Of a stretch of DNA of 64,000 nucleotides, positions 24,478 to 33,236 are shown one piece after another (position 1 is the stretch's first letter; each line of letters opens with the position of its first letter). The notes beneath the pieces are model-generated. The model had not been told where the DNA came from and made no database searches. It saw only the letters and a list, made by a program, of their open reading frames with translations. The stretch is taken from positions 4,712,001-4,776,000 of the forward strand of contig NZ_AP024655.1 in NCBI RefSeq assembly GCF_019977355.1. Reading direction: 5' to 3'. This stretch comes from Arthrobacter sp. NicSoilB8. GTDB lineage: Bacteria > Actinomycetota > Actinomycetes > Actinomycetales > Micrococcaceae. The translations under genes and the position numbers were made by a program.

Positions 24478-25992
24478 ATGCCTGAACCGCTCGATCCCTG
24501 CCCCGCGCCGGACCTCGTGCTGACTTCCGCACGGCAACCGGGGGACGACCTGTGCTCCGACATTTATCTGCGCGCCGGCACGGTGTCAGCGATCGTCCCG
24601 TCCCGCCACTCCGCCGTCGCGTTCCGCGCGGCAACCCAGGTGGTTGATCTGAAGGGCCGCTACGTCATTCCCGGGCTGTGGGATGAGCATGTCCATATGA
24701 CGCAGTGGGCGATGACCTCCAACCGCCTTGACCTCTCCGGTGCCGGCTCGGCGCTTGAGGCGGCCGCCGTCGTCGGGTCCCACCTCGCAAGGATCAGCGG
24801 CGAGGACTCGGCGCCGGAGGCTGTCCCGACGCTGGTGGGAGCCGGTTTCCGTGACGCCGTCTGGGCGGATGTGCCCAGTTTGGACCTCCTCGACGGCGTC
24901 ACGCACGGCCGGCCGACAGCGCTGATCAGCCACGACCTCCACTGTGTCTGGCTCAACTCCGCGGCGGCCCAACGCTATGGTGTGCCGGTGGGCGCCGGCG
25001 GCCTGCTCCGTGAGGAACCGGCGTTTGCCGTGACCCGCGAGCTGGGCAGGCTTCCGGACAGGGTCGTGGATCCGTGGGTGCAGGCGGCGGGGCAGGCAGC
25101 TGCCGCGCGGGGCGTGGTCGGAATCGTGGACTTCGAGATGACATGGAACCGTGACGCCTGGCTGCGGAGAATTTCCGGCGGTTTCGCTGCGCTCCGGGTC
25201 GAGGCAGGGGTTTATCCGCAGGATCTGGACAGGGCCGTGGCCGAGGGGCTGCGGTCAGGGCAGCCAGTGGCGGCCAGCGGCGGCCTCCTGACCGTAGGCC
25301 CGTTGAAGGTGCTGATCGACGGCTCACTCAATACCCGCACCGCCTACTGCGTCGACCCGTATCCAAACGGCGGCCATGGTCTGCTGACGGTGAGCGGGCC
25401 GGAGCTGCTCGCCCTGCTGGTCCGGGCGCGGGAGGCAGGCTTCGTGCCGGCCGTCCACGCGATTGGAGACGCGGCCAACAGGGTTGCGCTGGACGCCTTT
25501 GAGGCGGCCGGCATTGGCGGGCGGGTGGAGCATGCCCAGTTCGTCCGGAGCGAGGATTTCGCCCGCTTCGGCCGGCTGGGCGTCACCGCGAGCGTCCAGC
25601 CGGCACATGCGCTCGATGACCGGGACGCCGCCGAGGCGAACTGGCCCGGGCAGACGGACCGGGCCTTCCCGCTCCGTTCGTTGGTGGCCGCCGGGGCGAC
25701 GCTGGCCCTTGGCTCCGACGCCCCGGTGGCCCCGCTGGACCCGTGGACTGCAATGTCGGCTGCGACCGCGCGGGCCCGGCAGGATGGCCGCGGGCCCTGG
25801 CACGCCGAGCAGGCCCTCACCCGGCAAGAGGCCCTCACGGCCTCGGCCAGGGGGCGCGGCCGGCTCCGCGTCGGGGACCCGGCCGATCTAGCAGTGCTCG
25901 ACGGCGACCCGCTGACGGTTTCCGACGCGGTGTTTGCAGCGATGCCGGTGGCTGCCACGTTGGTGGCTGGGAAGTTTACTCACGGCGGCTAG
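24478..25992 (+). CDS. Amidohydrolase family protein (YtcJ-like)
   Basis: 504 residues of the metal-dependent amidohydrolase superfamily. An N-terminal beta-sandwich part leads into VIPGLWDEHVHM with the HxH metal ligands near residues 69-71. FVPAVHAIGDAAN and VEHAQFV provide the later His ligands, and LALGSDAPVAPLDPW the conserved Asp near residue 420. This matches the YtcJ group (N-substituted formamide deformylase-like). No Shine-Dalgarno precedes the ATG; a -10-like TAGCCT lies 7 bases upstream. Its stop overlaps the convergent gene's stop in a shared CTAG (25989-25992). Substrate unknown. Confidence 0.85.
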   Translation: MPEPLDPCPAPDLVLTSARQPGDDLCSDIYLRAGTVSAIVPSRHSAVAFRAATQVVDLKGRYVIPGLWDEHVHMTQWAMTSNRLDLSGAGSALEAAAVVGSHLARISGEDSAPEAVPTLVGAGFRDAVWADVPSLDLLDGVTHGRPTALISHDLHCVWLNSAAAQRYGVPVGAGGLLREEPAFAVTRELGRLPDRVVDPWVQAAGQAAAARGVVGIVDFEMTWNRDAWLRRISGGFAALRVEAGVYPQDLDRAVAEGLRSGQPVAASGGLLTVGPLKVLIDGSLNTRTAYCVDPYPNGGHGLLTVSGPELLALLVRAREAGFVPAVHAIGDAANRVALDAFEAAGIGGRVEHAQFVRSEDFARFGRLGVTASVQPAHALDDRDAAEANWPGQTDRAFPLRSLVAAGATLALGSDAPVAPLDPWTAMSAATARARQDGRGPWHAEQALTRQEALTASARGRGRLRVGDPADLAVLDGDPLTVSDAVFAAMPVAATLVAGKFTHGG

Positions 25993-26498
25993 ACACCTTT
26001 GACCCGCGCCTGGACCAGGTTGGCGTACGGCAGCCGGCCGTACTGTTCTACGAATGCGGCGTGGTACCCGGCTTCGGCCGCACTAAGTTGCTCAACGGGC
26101 AACTCCTTCCACGCGACGATCAGCGACCCTGCCCCGGCGAGCTGCCAGATGAGCCGGCCATCCCAGTGGCCCGGCGGCTTGCCCTTGCCGAAGTCGACGA
26201 ATTCCTGGATTTGCCGGCGAAGCCCGCGGTTTCCCTTGCTTCCGGGCCCGGCCTTGCCCAGGAAGAGGACATCGGCACCGTCGACCCATTCCGCGTCGAG
26301 AGCTTCCGGCTTCAGGGTGGGATTCTTCTTCTTGAAGATGCCGGCCGTGCTCTTGGCCAGGAACTGCGGGCCGAAGGCCTCGGGCCGCAACACCGCGAAG
26401 ATCCCGGGTTTCTGCGGGATCCGGTTGATATCAAGGTCCCCGAGCGGCCGGAAACCGGTGAACCCGTCCTGCTTCAGGGACTGTGCGTTGATGGGCAT
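25989..26498 (-). CDS. GIY-YIG-like domain protein
   Basis: 169 residues. GIFAVLRP near residue 32 and VLFLGKAGPGSKGNRGLRRQIQEF near residue 77 recall the GIY-YIG nuclease fold: two strands in a GIY...YIG-like arrangement (here GIF...LGK), then an Arg in the first helix. The hallmark tyrosines are replaced by Phe/Leu, so nuclease activity is uncertain. AAGGAA precedes the ATG at 26498. It shares a CTAG with the convergent amidohydrolase stop. Not clearly in an operon. Function unknown. Confidence 0.5.
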   Translation of the reverse strand: MPINAQSLKQDGFTGFRPLGDLDINRIPQKPGIFAVLRPEAFGPQFLAKSTAGIFKKKNPTLKPEALDAEWVDGADVLFLGKAGPGSKGNRGLRRQIQEFVDFGKGKPPGHWDGRLIWQLAGAGSLIVAWKELPVEQLSAAEAGYHAAFVEQYGRLPYANLVQARVKGV

Positions 26499-26551
26499 GG
26501 GTTCCTTGGATCGGGGCAGTGCGTGCACTTGAAGCTTACGGAAGTCCGGGC

Positions 26552-28294
26552 TCAGCCGCGGGTGAAGGTCCCCAGCCCGGTCTGGTCGTAGAAGTCGAGC
26601 CTGACGCTCGACGCGGCGCCGGGGGAACTCCCTGGAGCGCCGGGGGCGCCGTCGCCGGCGGGGGCGAAGATTGCTCCGGCGAGGCCGTTGCCGTTCTCGC
26701 CGATGGATTCAAAGCTGAAGGTGTCGCCGTCGAAGTGCTTGAGCGGGAACTTAGTGGTGCTGCCGGCGGGACCCAGCTCAAAGGTCAGAACGCCGCTCTC
26801 CACCGCGACGTTGAGCGGGCCGTAGTAGGAATTCGCATACCTGCCGACGTAGAAATCGTTGCCGCGCTGAGCTTTGGGCTGCGCCGGCGCCTTGGAGTAG
26901 TCGACTTTGGGCTTCTCGGACTCATCGATCTTCTGGAAGACGCCCGCGGTGAATCCGAACCAGTCCACCGTCGGGGCGCCGTTCTGGGCCGTGTCAAAGA
27001 ATGCGGCGCAGATAGCCTCGGGGATGCCCTGCGGCCTGCCGTTAGTCAGGGCCACAATGCCCAACTGCTCGCCCGGGAGCAGCGAGACGGCGGTCGCGGC
27101 ACCAAGGTTGAAGGCTCCCGAGTGCCCGAGCGAGAGCCGGGCGTGGTCGTCGTAGGACACATTCCAGCCCAGGCCGTAGAAGCGGGTGCGCGCAGCAGGT
27201 GTCGAAGGAGGGCCCGATACCGCGTGCGGGACATGCGTGACACCCAGGGCGTCCGGCGCGACGACCTCCTTGCCCTCAAAGCTGCCGTTGGCGAGCTGCA
27301 GGCGGATCCAGCGGGCCAAGTCATTCACGGAGGAGCTGGCCCCTCCGGCGGGGGCTTCGGCGTCGGCGTCCCGGCTGTATTTGGCCACCCAGGTCTTATT
27401 ACCGGCGGGTACGTGGATGAGCGCCCTGTTCGACGCCTTTTGGTAGTCCGCATGGCGATAGCTCGTGGAGGTCATGCCCAGTGGCTTGAATAACACTTCT
27501 TCGGCAAGGTCTGCCCAGGCCATGTTCATGGCATCAGCAACGGCCTGGGCGCCGGCCGTGTAGCCGAAATTACTGTAGTTGTAGCTCGCCCGAAACGAGT
27601 CCAACGGCTCCTGGTTGAGGCGGCTGAGTATGTAGGACTGGTCGAATCCGAGGTCCTCCAGCAGGTCGCCGGCTCCCGTCCGCAGGCCGCCTTGGTGTGA
27701 CAACAGGTCAGCTGCCGTGGCGTTGCGCGTAACGAACGGATCTTTCAGGGCGAAGCCGGGGGTGTGGCTGATCACCGGATCAGTCCAGGAGATGGCTTTG
27801 CGGCCCACGGCCACGGCTGCCACCGTTGACGCCAGCGGTTTGGACACCGAGGCCAGCTGAAAGACGGTGTCCGCGTCCACCGTCTCTGGCCTGCCCGACT
27901 CCCGCACGCCGAAGCCCTTGGAATACACCACCTGGTCCCGGTAGACCACGGCCACAGCGATCCCGGGAACTCCTGTGCTTTCCATCGCGCCCCGGACCAG
28001 CCCGTCCAGCTGGGCCACGGCGTCGTTGACCTTCTGTTGGTCCAGCAGCGGTTTGACCTGCGGTTCCGGCGCCGAAAGCAGCGAAGCGGACGGCGGCCCG
28101 GAGGGGCCGGCGTTGCTGGCGTTGCCGGCCCCGGCACTGGTTGAGGCGCCGGCGGGGGCACTTTGTTCCGTGCAGGCGGCCATCAGTGGCATCCCCGCCA
28201 TGCCAGCGGCCCCGACGCCGACCGCCTTCAGCAGCGACCGGCGGTCAGAAGGCAGAGAGCTGATCCGCGTTGCGAAAGATTCCCTGTGGTTCAT
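26552..28294 (-). CDS. Tat-exported lipoprotein serine hydrolase (beta-lactamase fold)
   Basis: 580 residues. The N-terminus has a twin-arginine signal with lipobox (DRRSLLKAVGVGAAGMAG, then MAAC), so the mature protein should be lipid-anchored outside the membrane. The beta-lactamase/DD-peptidase domain shows SVSK (SxxK nucleophile), YSN in YNYSNFGYT and HSG in GHSGAFN. About 120 extra residues at the C-terminus form a separate beta-rich domain (YVGRYANSYYGPLNV) as in esterase/DUF3471-type hydrolases. It may be a carboxypeptidase, esterase or D-aminopeptidase. ATG at 28294 precedes the signal peptide; longer frames upstream lack coding character. Confidence 0.85.
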   Translation of the reverse strand: MNHRESFATRISSLPSDRRSLLKAVGVGAAGMAGMPLMAACTEQSAPAGASTSAGAGNASNAGPSGPPSASLLSAPEPQVKPLLDQQKVNDAVAQLDGLVRGAMESTGVPGIAVAVVYRDQVVYSKGFGVRESGRPETVDADTVFQLASVSKPLASTVAAVAVGRKAISWTDPVISHTPGFALKDPFVTRNATAADLLSHQGGLRTGAGDLLEDLGFDQSYILSRLNQEPLDSFRASYNYSNFGYTAGAQAVADAMNMAWADLAEEVLFKPLGMTSTSYRHADYQKASNRALIHVPAGNKTWVAKYSRDADAEAPAGGASSSVNDLARWIRLQLANGSFEGKEVVAPDALGVTHVPHAVSGPPSTPAARTRFYGLGWNVSYDDHARLSLGHSGAFNLGAATAVSLLPGEQLGIVALTNGRPQGIPEAICAAFFDTAQNGAPTVDWFGFTAGVFQKIDESEKPKVDYSKAPAQPKAQRGNDFYVGRYANSYYGPLNVAVESGVLTFELGPAGSTTKFPLKHFDGDTFSFESIGENGNGLAGAIFAPAGDGAPGAPGSSPGAASSVRLDFYDQTGLGTFTRG

Positions 28295-28934
28295 GGATAT
28301 ACCCCGCCCGATACCGTCCGGGCGCCGAGCTGACACCCCCATCCCATGATGGACCAGTGCAGGTTTTTGAGACAGGGTTTTTATGACAGGGGTTTTCATG
28401 TCAGGGGCGGGTCCGCGCTCCGGTATCCCCACGCTCCGCGTCAGCTTCCCGAACCCATCTTGGTCTGACGGACGCATCCGCCAATGAACCCACGGCTCAT
28501 ACGGTTCGAATCGAGGGCCAACCCTGGACCGCGTGCGGCCAGATCGATGCCGGACGAACTCGATCCGCGGCTCGCCCTGGACGCGTCCACGTTTCATCGC
28601 GTTCTTCAGTCCGGGTTGGCAGAGAAGGAGCATGCCTCAGCACGAAACGTGACCGAGACAATGAAAAGCGCCCTGCACCCCCGAGGGGCCGCATGACGTG
28701 AGGCCTGCAGGTACCTTCGCGATCTCGCTAAGAGAAGGCTGGGACATTTTCATGTCCCGAACAACCCGGCGTCATCTGATGGTTACCTGCAGGCGCTTTA
28801 AGCGTACGCCTGCCCTATCACCATGGCCAGAGGAAGAAAGCCTCTGGCCCTCGCCATAAGAACGCGCTCTCCCCCGAAAGCGTAGAGTGGAGGAAGCCGC
28901 CTGATTCTGGACGCCAAGTGCTGAGGGAGAAATC
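28295..28934. other. 640-base intergenic region with hairpins, no convincing gene
   Basis: Short frames in this stretch look random (Arg/Pro-rich, no ribosome-binding sites). Two structures stand out: GCAGGCG/CGCCTGC around 28789-28813, with inner palindrome CGCTT-T-AAGCG, and a perfect 9-bp stem GGCCAGAGG/CCTCTGGCC (28825-28849). GAGGGAG then introduces the next gene at 28935. A short AT-rich stretch around 28310-28400 may hold the promoter of the leftward hydrolase gene. Confidence 0.5.
28825..28849. terminator. Perfect 9-bp hairpin upstream of the UDG-like gene
   Basis: GGCCAGAGG (28825-28833) and CCTCTGGCC (28841-28849) around a 7-base loop AAGAAAG. No T-run follows. It may be a leader structure of the gene at 28935 or the end of an unrecognised transcript. 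Confidence 0.35.
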
Positions 28935-29552
28935 GTGACGATTGACTGGGACGAAAAAAAGACCCTGCTGCAGGAGCCGAACATCGCCGCCGTAACGCAG
29001 CTGTGCGACGAGCTCATGGAAAAGAAGCCTGGATCCGTGGTCCCCTACATCGACCCCATCCATGACGAGGACGAATGCCGGATCGTCAGTCTGCATGTCA
29101 GCCCCGGCAAGGGCACGGAATCGGGCTTTGTTTCGCATTTCAATGACGACGAGGCCGCCCGACGCGCCACCTCCATCTACGAGGCCGCAGAGCTGGATCC
29201 CCGCTATGTGATGCCGTGGAACGCCTACCCGTGGGTCCGCGACCCGGACGCCGCCTCGGCCCTGAACGTCCAGGAGAAGACGGACGGCCTGCGGCCCTTC
29301 CGCCAGTTCCTTAAAATCAACCGGCGCGTCTCGGCCGTCATTGCCCACGGCGCCGACGCCCACTCCTTCCTGACGCTCTTCGAGAAGACCTACCATTCCT
29401 CGTTGAAGAACCACGGCGTCAAGATCTACAAGGCCACAGCTCTCGGCGGCCGCGCCTTCGCCGTCTCGGCGGCCAAGCAGGAAGAACTCCTCGCCAAGAA
29501 CGTTGAGGTCTACAAAGACGCCATGCAGCGGGCCGGTATCCAGCACCTCTGA
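28935..29552 (+). CDS. Uracil-DNA glycosylase-superfamily-like protein
   Basis: 205 residues. Features resembling the UDG superfamily are VVPYIDPIHDEDECRIVSLH near residues 35-55, in the position of the catalytic Asp loop, and YVMPWNAYPWVRDP near residue 97, recalling the NxxPW segment of UDG families. ALGGRAFAVSAAKQEE follows. The canonical GQDPY and HPSP motifs are not present in standard form, so activity on uracil in DNA is unproven. GTG start with GAGGGAG. Monocistronic, convergent with the HipA gene. Role in base excision repair is possible. Confidence 0.55.
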   Translation: MTIDWDEKKTLLQEPNIAAVTQLCDELMEKKPGSVVPYIDPIHDEDECRIVSLHVSPGKGTESGFVSHFNDDEAARRATSIYEAAELDPRYVMPWNAYPWVRDPDAASALNVQEKTDGLRPFRQFLKINRRVSAVIAHGADAHSFLTLFEKTYHSSLKNHGVKIYKATALGGRAFAVSAAKQEELLAKNVEVYKDAMQRAGIQHL

Positions 29553-29603
29553 AACGGCACGACTGAAACGGCACGACAACGGCGGTATCCGGCGCAGGTA
29601 GCA

Positions 29604-30842
29604 TCACCCCTCCATGAGCCTGCGCCGGTGTTTGAGTTCCTTGAGCCAGTCGCGGGTGACAATCGCCGAAAACGGTGAGGCGCCGTCGTCGGCCATGGAA
29701 CTGAAGGCCGTACCCGACCCAAGGTCAGCCAGCAGCGGCCCGGAGGCCTTCAGCGCCAGCTCCAGTATCTGGACAGCGGCGCGCTCCGTCAGCCCCATCC
29801 CCGCGGCCCAGCCCAGAAAGTGCTTGCGGGATATCCCCGTCCGCTTGCCGCCAAGGGTGAGCGCGAGCGTCTTGTCCCCGTAGACCACGGTGGAGGGAAT
29901 GTCGTAGACCGGAGCGATGGACCACTCCCCCGTCGGCTGCTGCACCATGGAAACGTTCTTCGCGTGCAGGTCTCCGTTGCCAGTGAGCCACGCGAATGCC
30001 GCCTGAAGGGCCAGATTCCGCAGCGCCGGCAGCTGCGCCGCGCAGTACGCCGCGAGCGCATGGCACACCTGCCCGTAACCCACGTTGTACTTGTCGGCCG
30101 GGTAGAGCCCCAGAACCTGCGCCCCGTCCTCGACGGCGAGCCGCTGCACCGCGTTCGGAGACGCCCCCGCCGCCCTCGCGACCGGCACCCGGTCGAAGCG
30201 CTCCACGAGCAGCCCCGGCCGGCCTGCGACGTCGCGGATCAGCTGGACCCGGCTCAGGGGTATCCGCAGCCGCTCCGCATAGCGGAACATCGCGTGTTCG
30301 TTCTCGACCACGTGCGGAAATTCGGGCGCGTTGAGTTTGAGGATGTACCGCCGGCCGGCGCTGGCCACCGGCATGGAGATCATCCCTGCCGACAGTTTGT
30401 CCTGCACGCCCGCAAGCGCCACCGGGTCGATCAGCCCGGAGTCGCCCAGCAGGGCATCGAAATCCACGGGGATCCCGGGGTCAAGCTCGACAGCGTGCTC
30501 GTCCGGGTCCAGTTTCTCGCCGTGGCCCACGATTTGCACGTCGCCCACCGGATTGGCGCCGGCCGCGATGAGCAGGGACAGCTCGTCATCCACGCTGGTC
30601 TTGACGGAGCGGCGAAGCGCTTTCAGCCGCCGGCCCTCGGGCAGAAGCCCGGTGAAATACGGCGGGGCGGCCCCCGCGGCAGACAGCACGGGGGCCGCCG
30701 TCAGCGGCAGGGAGCTCGCGACGGCGGGTCCCCCGGACGCCAGATACGCCGGCAGGTAACTGAACTTGGTGCCGCCGTCGTGCCGTTCCAGCCGCGCCGC
30801 CAGCACCCCGGCCTTGTAAACGTCAGCGATGCGGTGCCTCAT
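29604..30842 (-). CDS. hipA: HipA-family serine/threonine kinase
   Basis: 412 residues. The kinase-like fold shows the HipA features: the SVDDELSLLIAAGANPVGDVQ region, GVQDKLSAGM, the catalytic loop GNGDLHAKNVSM (Asp near residue 289) and the metal Asp in VYDIPST. HipA kinases phosphorylate targets such as GltX and slow growth, giving persistence. Its ATG overlaps the stop of the upstream XRE antitoxin gene by 4 bases (30839-30842), the standard hipBA order. The Ser-containing loop seems intact, so no inactivating change is seen. Confidence 0.85.
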   Translation of the reverse strand: MRHRIADVYKAGVLAARLERHDGGTKFSYLPAYLASGGPAVASSLPLTAAPVLSAAGAAPPYFTGLLPEGRRLKALRRSVKTSVDDELSLLIAAGANPVGDVQIVGHGEKLDPDEHAVELDPGIPVDFDALLGDSGLIDPVALAGVQDKLSAGMISMPVASAGRRYILKLNAPEFPHVVENEHAMFRYAERLRIPLSRVQLIRDVAGRPGLLVERFDRVPVARAAGASPNAVQRLAVEDGAQVLGLYPADKYNVGYGQVCHALAAYCAAQLPALRNLALQAAFAWLTGNGDLHAKNVSMVQQPTGEWSIAPVYDIPSTVVYGDKTLALTLGGKRTGISRKHFLGWAAGMGLTERAAVQILELALKASGPLLADLGSGTAFSSMADDGASPFSAIVTRDWLKELKHRRRLMEG

Positions 30843-31171
30843 GGCCGGGCCTCCGGCCCGATCCCCGGCTCCCTGTCGGCACGCAGTTCGTGGGCGGGCA
30901 GTTCGTGGGCGGGCAGTTCGTGGCCAGCATGTGGGCCTGCCAGGGCGCGGGCGGCGGCGCTGGTCCGGGTCTGCACCCGAAGCTCCAGTCCCAGGGTGTC
31001 CAGGAGCGCGATCAGGGAGTCCAACTGCACCGTGCGTTTGCCCTGCTCGACGAACCGGACGAAGCGCTCGGAGACTCCGGCGAGTTCGGCCAGTTCACGC
31101 TGGCTCAGCCGGAGCGACCCGCGCCGGGCCCGGACCCCGGCGGCGAGTTGGTCCGGAAAAGACAACGCCAT
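30839..31171 (-). CDS. hipB: HipB-like XRE antitoxin
   Basis: 110 residues. An HTH of the XRE type covers about residues 12-65 (LRLSQRELAELAGVSERFVRFVEQGKRT). The C-terminal 30 residues are low-complexity and include HELPA repeats encoded by a 15-bp DNA repeat. It should neutralise HipA and bind the operators at 31220-31303 to repress the operon. The ATG at 31171 has GAGGGAGG 7 bases upstream. The repeat tail is unusual for HipB, where the C-terminus often lodges in partner or protease contacts. Confidence 0.82.
   Translation of the reverse strand: MALSFPDQLAAGVRARRGSLRLSQRELAELAGVSERFVRFVEQGKRTVQLDSLIALLDTLGLELRVQTRTSAAARALAGPHAGHELPAHELPAHELRADREPGIGPEARP
30883..30923. repeat. 15-bp tandem repeat within the hipB 3' end
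   Basis: GCAGTTCGTGGGCGG occurs at 30883-30897 and 30898-30912, with a partial third copy at 30913-30923. In the antitoxin it encodes repeats of HELPA. Copy number could vary between strains by slippage. Confidence 0.8.
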
Positions 31172-31438
31172 GGCTGCCTCCCTCTTGGTCAAATTCTCAC
31201 GCCCGAAGCCGCGCATATAGGCACGTACGTGCCGCTTTCCGCAGATTTCCAGTGTAGGGCGGGTAGCCGAGCCTGAACAGGGTGATATCGGCACGTTCGT
31301 ACCGGCACGGCTGCCGGAAGGGGGTGACACCCGTAGGGCCCAACGGCCCTGCCCCCGATTCGCGTCCGAGGAGATGCTGGACAGGGGCGGGCGAGCCGCC
31401 CGCGCCCAGAAAGCGGGACAGCCTGGAAAGGGCAGGTC
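31172..31438. other. Divergent intergenic region
   Basis: 267 bases between hipB (-) and the SDR gene (+). Besides the two hipBA operators it contains GGAAAGGGCAGG just before the ATG at 31439. No further gene is supported. Confidence 0.5.
31214..31303 (-). promoter_or_regulatory. hipBA operators and -10
   Basis: A perfect 14-bp palindrome GGCACGTACGTGCC (31220-31233) abuts TATATG on the minus strand (31214-31219), a likely -10 of hipBA. A second site GGCACGTTCGTACC (31290-31303) matches 12 of 14 positions, 70 bases upstream. Two sites spaced this way fit cooperative repression by HipB or HipBA. Confidence 0.6.
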
Positions 31439-32197
31439 ATGGGACGGCTGGACGGCAAAGTGGCATTGATTAGCGGCGCTGCCCGCGGCATCGGCGGGGC
31501 CACGGCCACCCGGATGCTGCAGGAAGGCGCGAAGGTGGTGGTCGGCGATGTCCTCGACGAGGACGGGACCGCACTGGCGGCCCAGCTTGGCGACAGCGCC
31601 CGGTACGTGCATCTGGACGTGACTAGCCCTGCAGACTGGGAGCAGGCGGTGGGCGAGGCCGTCAGCGCCTTTGGCGGCCTCAGCATCCTGGTTAACAACG
31701 CCGGAATCGTGAACTTCGGCCGGATCGATGAGTACCCGCACGAGCAATGGGCCCGGATCATCGACGTGAACCTCACGGGTGTGTTCAACGGCATCAAGGC
31801 CGCCGCGCCGGTCCTGGCCCGCTCCAGCCCAGCCTCCATCATCAATATCTCGTCGATCGCGGGGCTGCGCGGGTATGAACAGCTGGCCGGGTACACGGCG
31901 TCCAAATTCGGTGTCCGCGGCCTGACCAAGGCCGCCGCCATGGATCTCGGCGGCCTGGGCATCCGCGTCAACTCCGTCCACCCGGGGGTCATCGAGACGC
32001 CCATGACCGCGGGCATGACCTTCGACACCGGCCACGTCCCGCTGCACCGGATCGGCCAGCCGACGGAGGTCGCGGACCTTGCGGTGTACCTCGCCGCGGA
32101 CGAATCCTCCTTTGTCACGGGGGCTGAATTCGTGATCGACGGCGGGGAAACCGCGGGTTCGGTCGCGGCGGCCCCCGCCGACGTGCCGGGGAACTAG
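31439..32197 (+). CDS. Classical SDR oxidoreductase
   Basis: 252 residues. TGxxxGxG-type motif [10 protein letters not shown] at residues ~12-21, NNAGIVNFG near 83, [11 protein letters not shown] with the catalytic Ser, YTASKFG with Tyr/Lys, and the C-terminal [13 protein letters not shown]. Closest in pattern to 3-alpha/20-beta-hydroxysteroid or glucose 1-dehydrogenase-like enzymes. GGAAAGGG precedes the ATG. The lactate dehydrogenase gene follows after 16 bases, so the two form an operon of NAD-dependent dehydrogenases. Substrate unknown. Confidence 0.85.
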   Translation: MGRLDGKVALISGAARGIGGATATRMLQEGAKVVVGDVLDEDGTALAAQLGDSARYVHLDVTSPADWEQAVGEAVSAFGGLSILVNNAGIVNFGRIDEYPHEQWARIIDVNLTGVFNGIKAAAPVLARSSPASIINISSIAGLRGYEQLAGYTASKFGVRGLTKAAAMDLGGLGIRVNSVHPGVIETPMTAGMTFDTGHVPLHRIGQPTEVADLAVYLAADESSFVTGAEFVIDGGETAGSVAAAPADVPGN

Positions 32198-32213
32198 GCG
32201 GGAAGGAGGCATC

Positions 32214-33170
32214 ATGTCCGGAAAGAGCGGTTCAAAACTGGCGGTGGTCGGCGCCGGGAGCGTCGGCACATCCCTCGCCTACGCGGCCCTGATCCGCGGT
32301 TCGGCCAGCCACGTGGCCTTGTTCGACGTCAACACCGTCAAAGCCGAGGCCGAGGTGCTGGATCTGGCCCACGGGACGCAGTTCGCAGCCGCGTCGGCTA
32401 CCGTCACGGGCGGCGGGGATATCTCCGCGACGGAGGGCGCCGACGTCGTGGTTGTGACGGCCGGCGCCAAACAGGCCCCGGGCCAGACCCGCCTGGACCT
32501 GGCCGGCACCAATGTCCGCATCCTCGAGGGACTCATGCCCCAGTTGCTGACTCACGCCCCGGACGCCGTCTATGTGCTCGTCACGAACCCGTGCGACGTG
32601 CTGACGGTCGCCGCACAGAAGATCTCCGGCTTGCCGACATCGCGGATCTTCTCCTCCGGCACCGTCCTGGATACCTCGCGGCTCCGCTGGCACCTGGCCG
32701 AACGTGCCGGCGTCTCGCTCGCCAGCGTCCACGCCAGCATGGTTGGCGAACATGGCGACACGGAGTTCCCGGTCTGGTCCGGCGCCACGATCGGCCCCGT
32801 CCCGATCCGCAACTGGACCGCCGACGGCGAACGGATCTTCACCTCCGAACTCCTGGCCGAAACCGCGCGGGAGGTGACGCAGGCGGCCTATAAGGTGATC
32901 GCCGGCAAGGGCGCCACCAACTACGCCATCGGGCTGTCCGGCGCCCGGATCGTCGAGGCCCTGCTGCGCGCTGAAAACGCGGTGCTTCCCGTCTCCACCG
33001 TGTTGGACGGGCAATACGGAATTTCCGGCGTTGCGCTCTCGCTGCCCAGCGTCGTGGGGCATGGCGGCGTCCTCAAGGTACTGGACACCCCCATGGACGA
33101 CGGCGAAATCGCGTCCCTGCACCACTCGGCGGAAACGCTGCAGCAGAGCCTCGCCACCCTGGGGATCTGA
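32214..33170 (+). CDS. ldh: L-lactate dehydrogenase
   Basis: 318 residues of the LDH/MDH family. NAD motif [13 protein letters not shown] near residue 12, substrate-loop region [15 protein letters not shown] near 83, VTNPCDVLT, and the catalytic His180 in [13 protein letters not shown]. Gln in the KQAPGQTR loop, rather than Arg, indicates lactate/pyruvate over malate. The enzyme converts pyruvate to L-lactate with NADH in the cytoplasm. GGAAGGAGG lies before the ATG. A 66-bp inverted-repeat element begins right after the stop and may terminate transcription. Confidence 0.9.
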   Translation: MSGKSGSKLAVVGAGSVGTSLAYAALIRGSASHVALFDVNTVKAEAEVLDLAHGTQFAAASATVTGGGDISATEGADVVVVTAGAKQAPGQTRLDLAGTNVRILEGLMPQLLTHAPDAVYVLVTNPCDVLTVAAQKISGLPTSRIFSSGTVLDTSRLRWHLAERAGVSLASVHASMVGEHGDTEFPVWSGATIGPVPIRNWTADGERIFTSELLAETAREVTQAAYKVIAGKGATNYAIGLSGARIVEALLRAENAVLPVSTVLDGQYGISGVALSLPSVVGHGGVLKVLDTPMDDGEIASLHHSAETLQQSLATLGI

Positions 33171-33236
33171 CCCAACTGACTCGCAGTTGTGGCCGTTTTG
33201 GGCGCTCAAAACGGCCCCTGCTGCGAGTTAGTTGGG
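33171..33236. repeat. 66-bp palindromic intergenic element (terminator-like)
   Basis: Outer arms CCCAACTGACTCGCA (33171-33185) and TGCGAGTTAGTTGGG (33222-33236) pair at 14 of 15 positions plus a G-T wobble. Inner arms GGCCGTTTT (33191-33199) and AAAACGGCC (33208-33216) enclose GGGCGCTC. It lies between convergent genes and overlaps the last codons of the CDF gene. It looks like a REP-type mobile palindrome also usable as a bidirectional terminator. Confidence 0.7.

Noticed and set aside
28484..28696. Short open frame in the 28295-28934 gap
   Set aside because: No ribosome-binding site, random composition and overlap with an equally long antisense frame.
30883..30923. CRISPR-like or phage repeat
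   Set aside because: The repeat is in frame inside a coding sequence and has no spacers.
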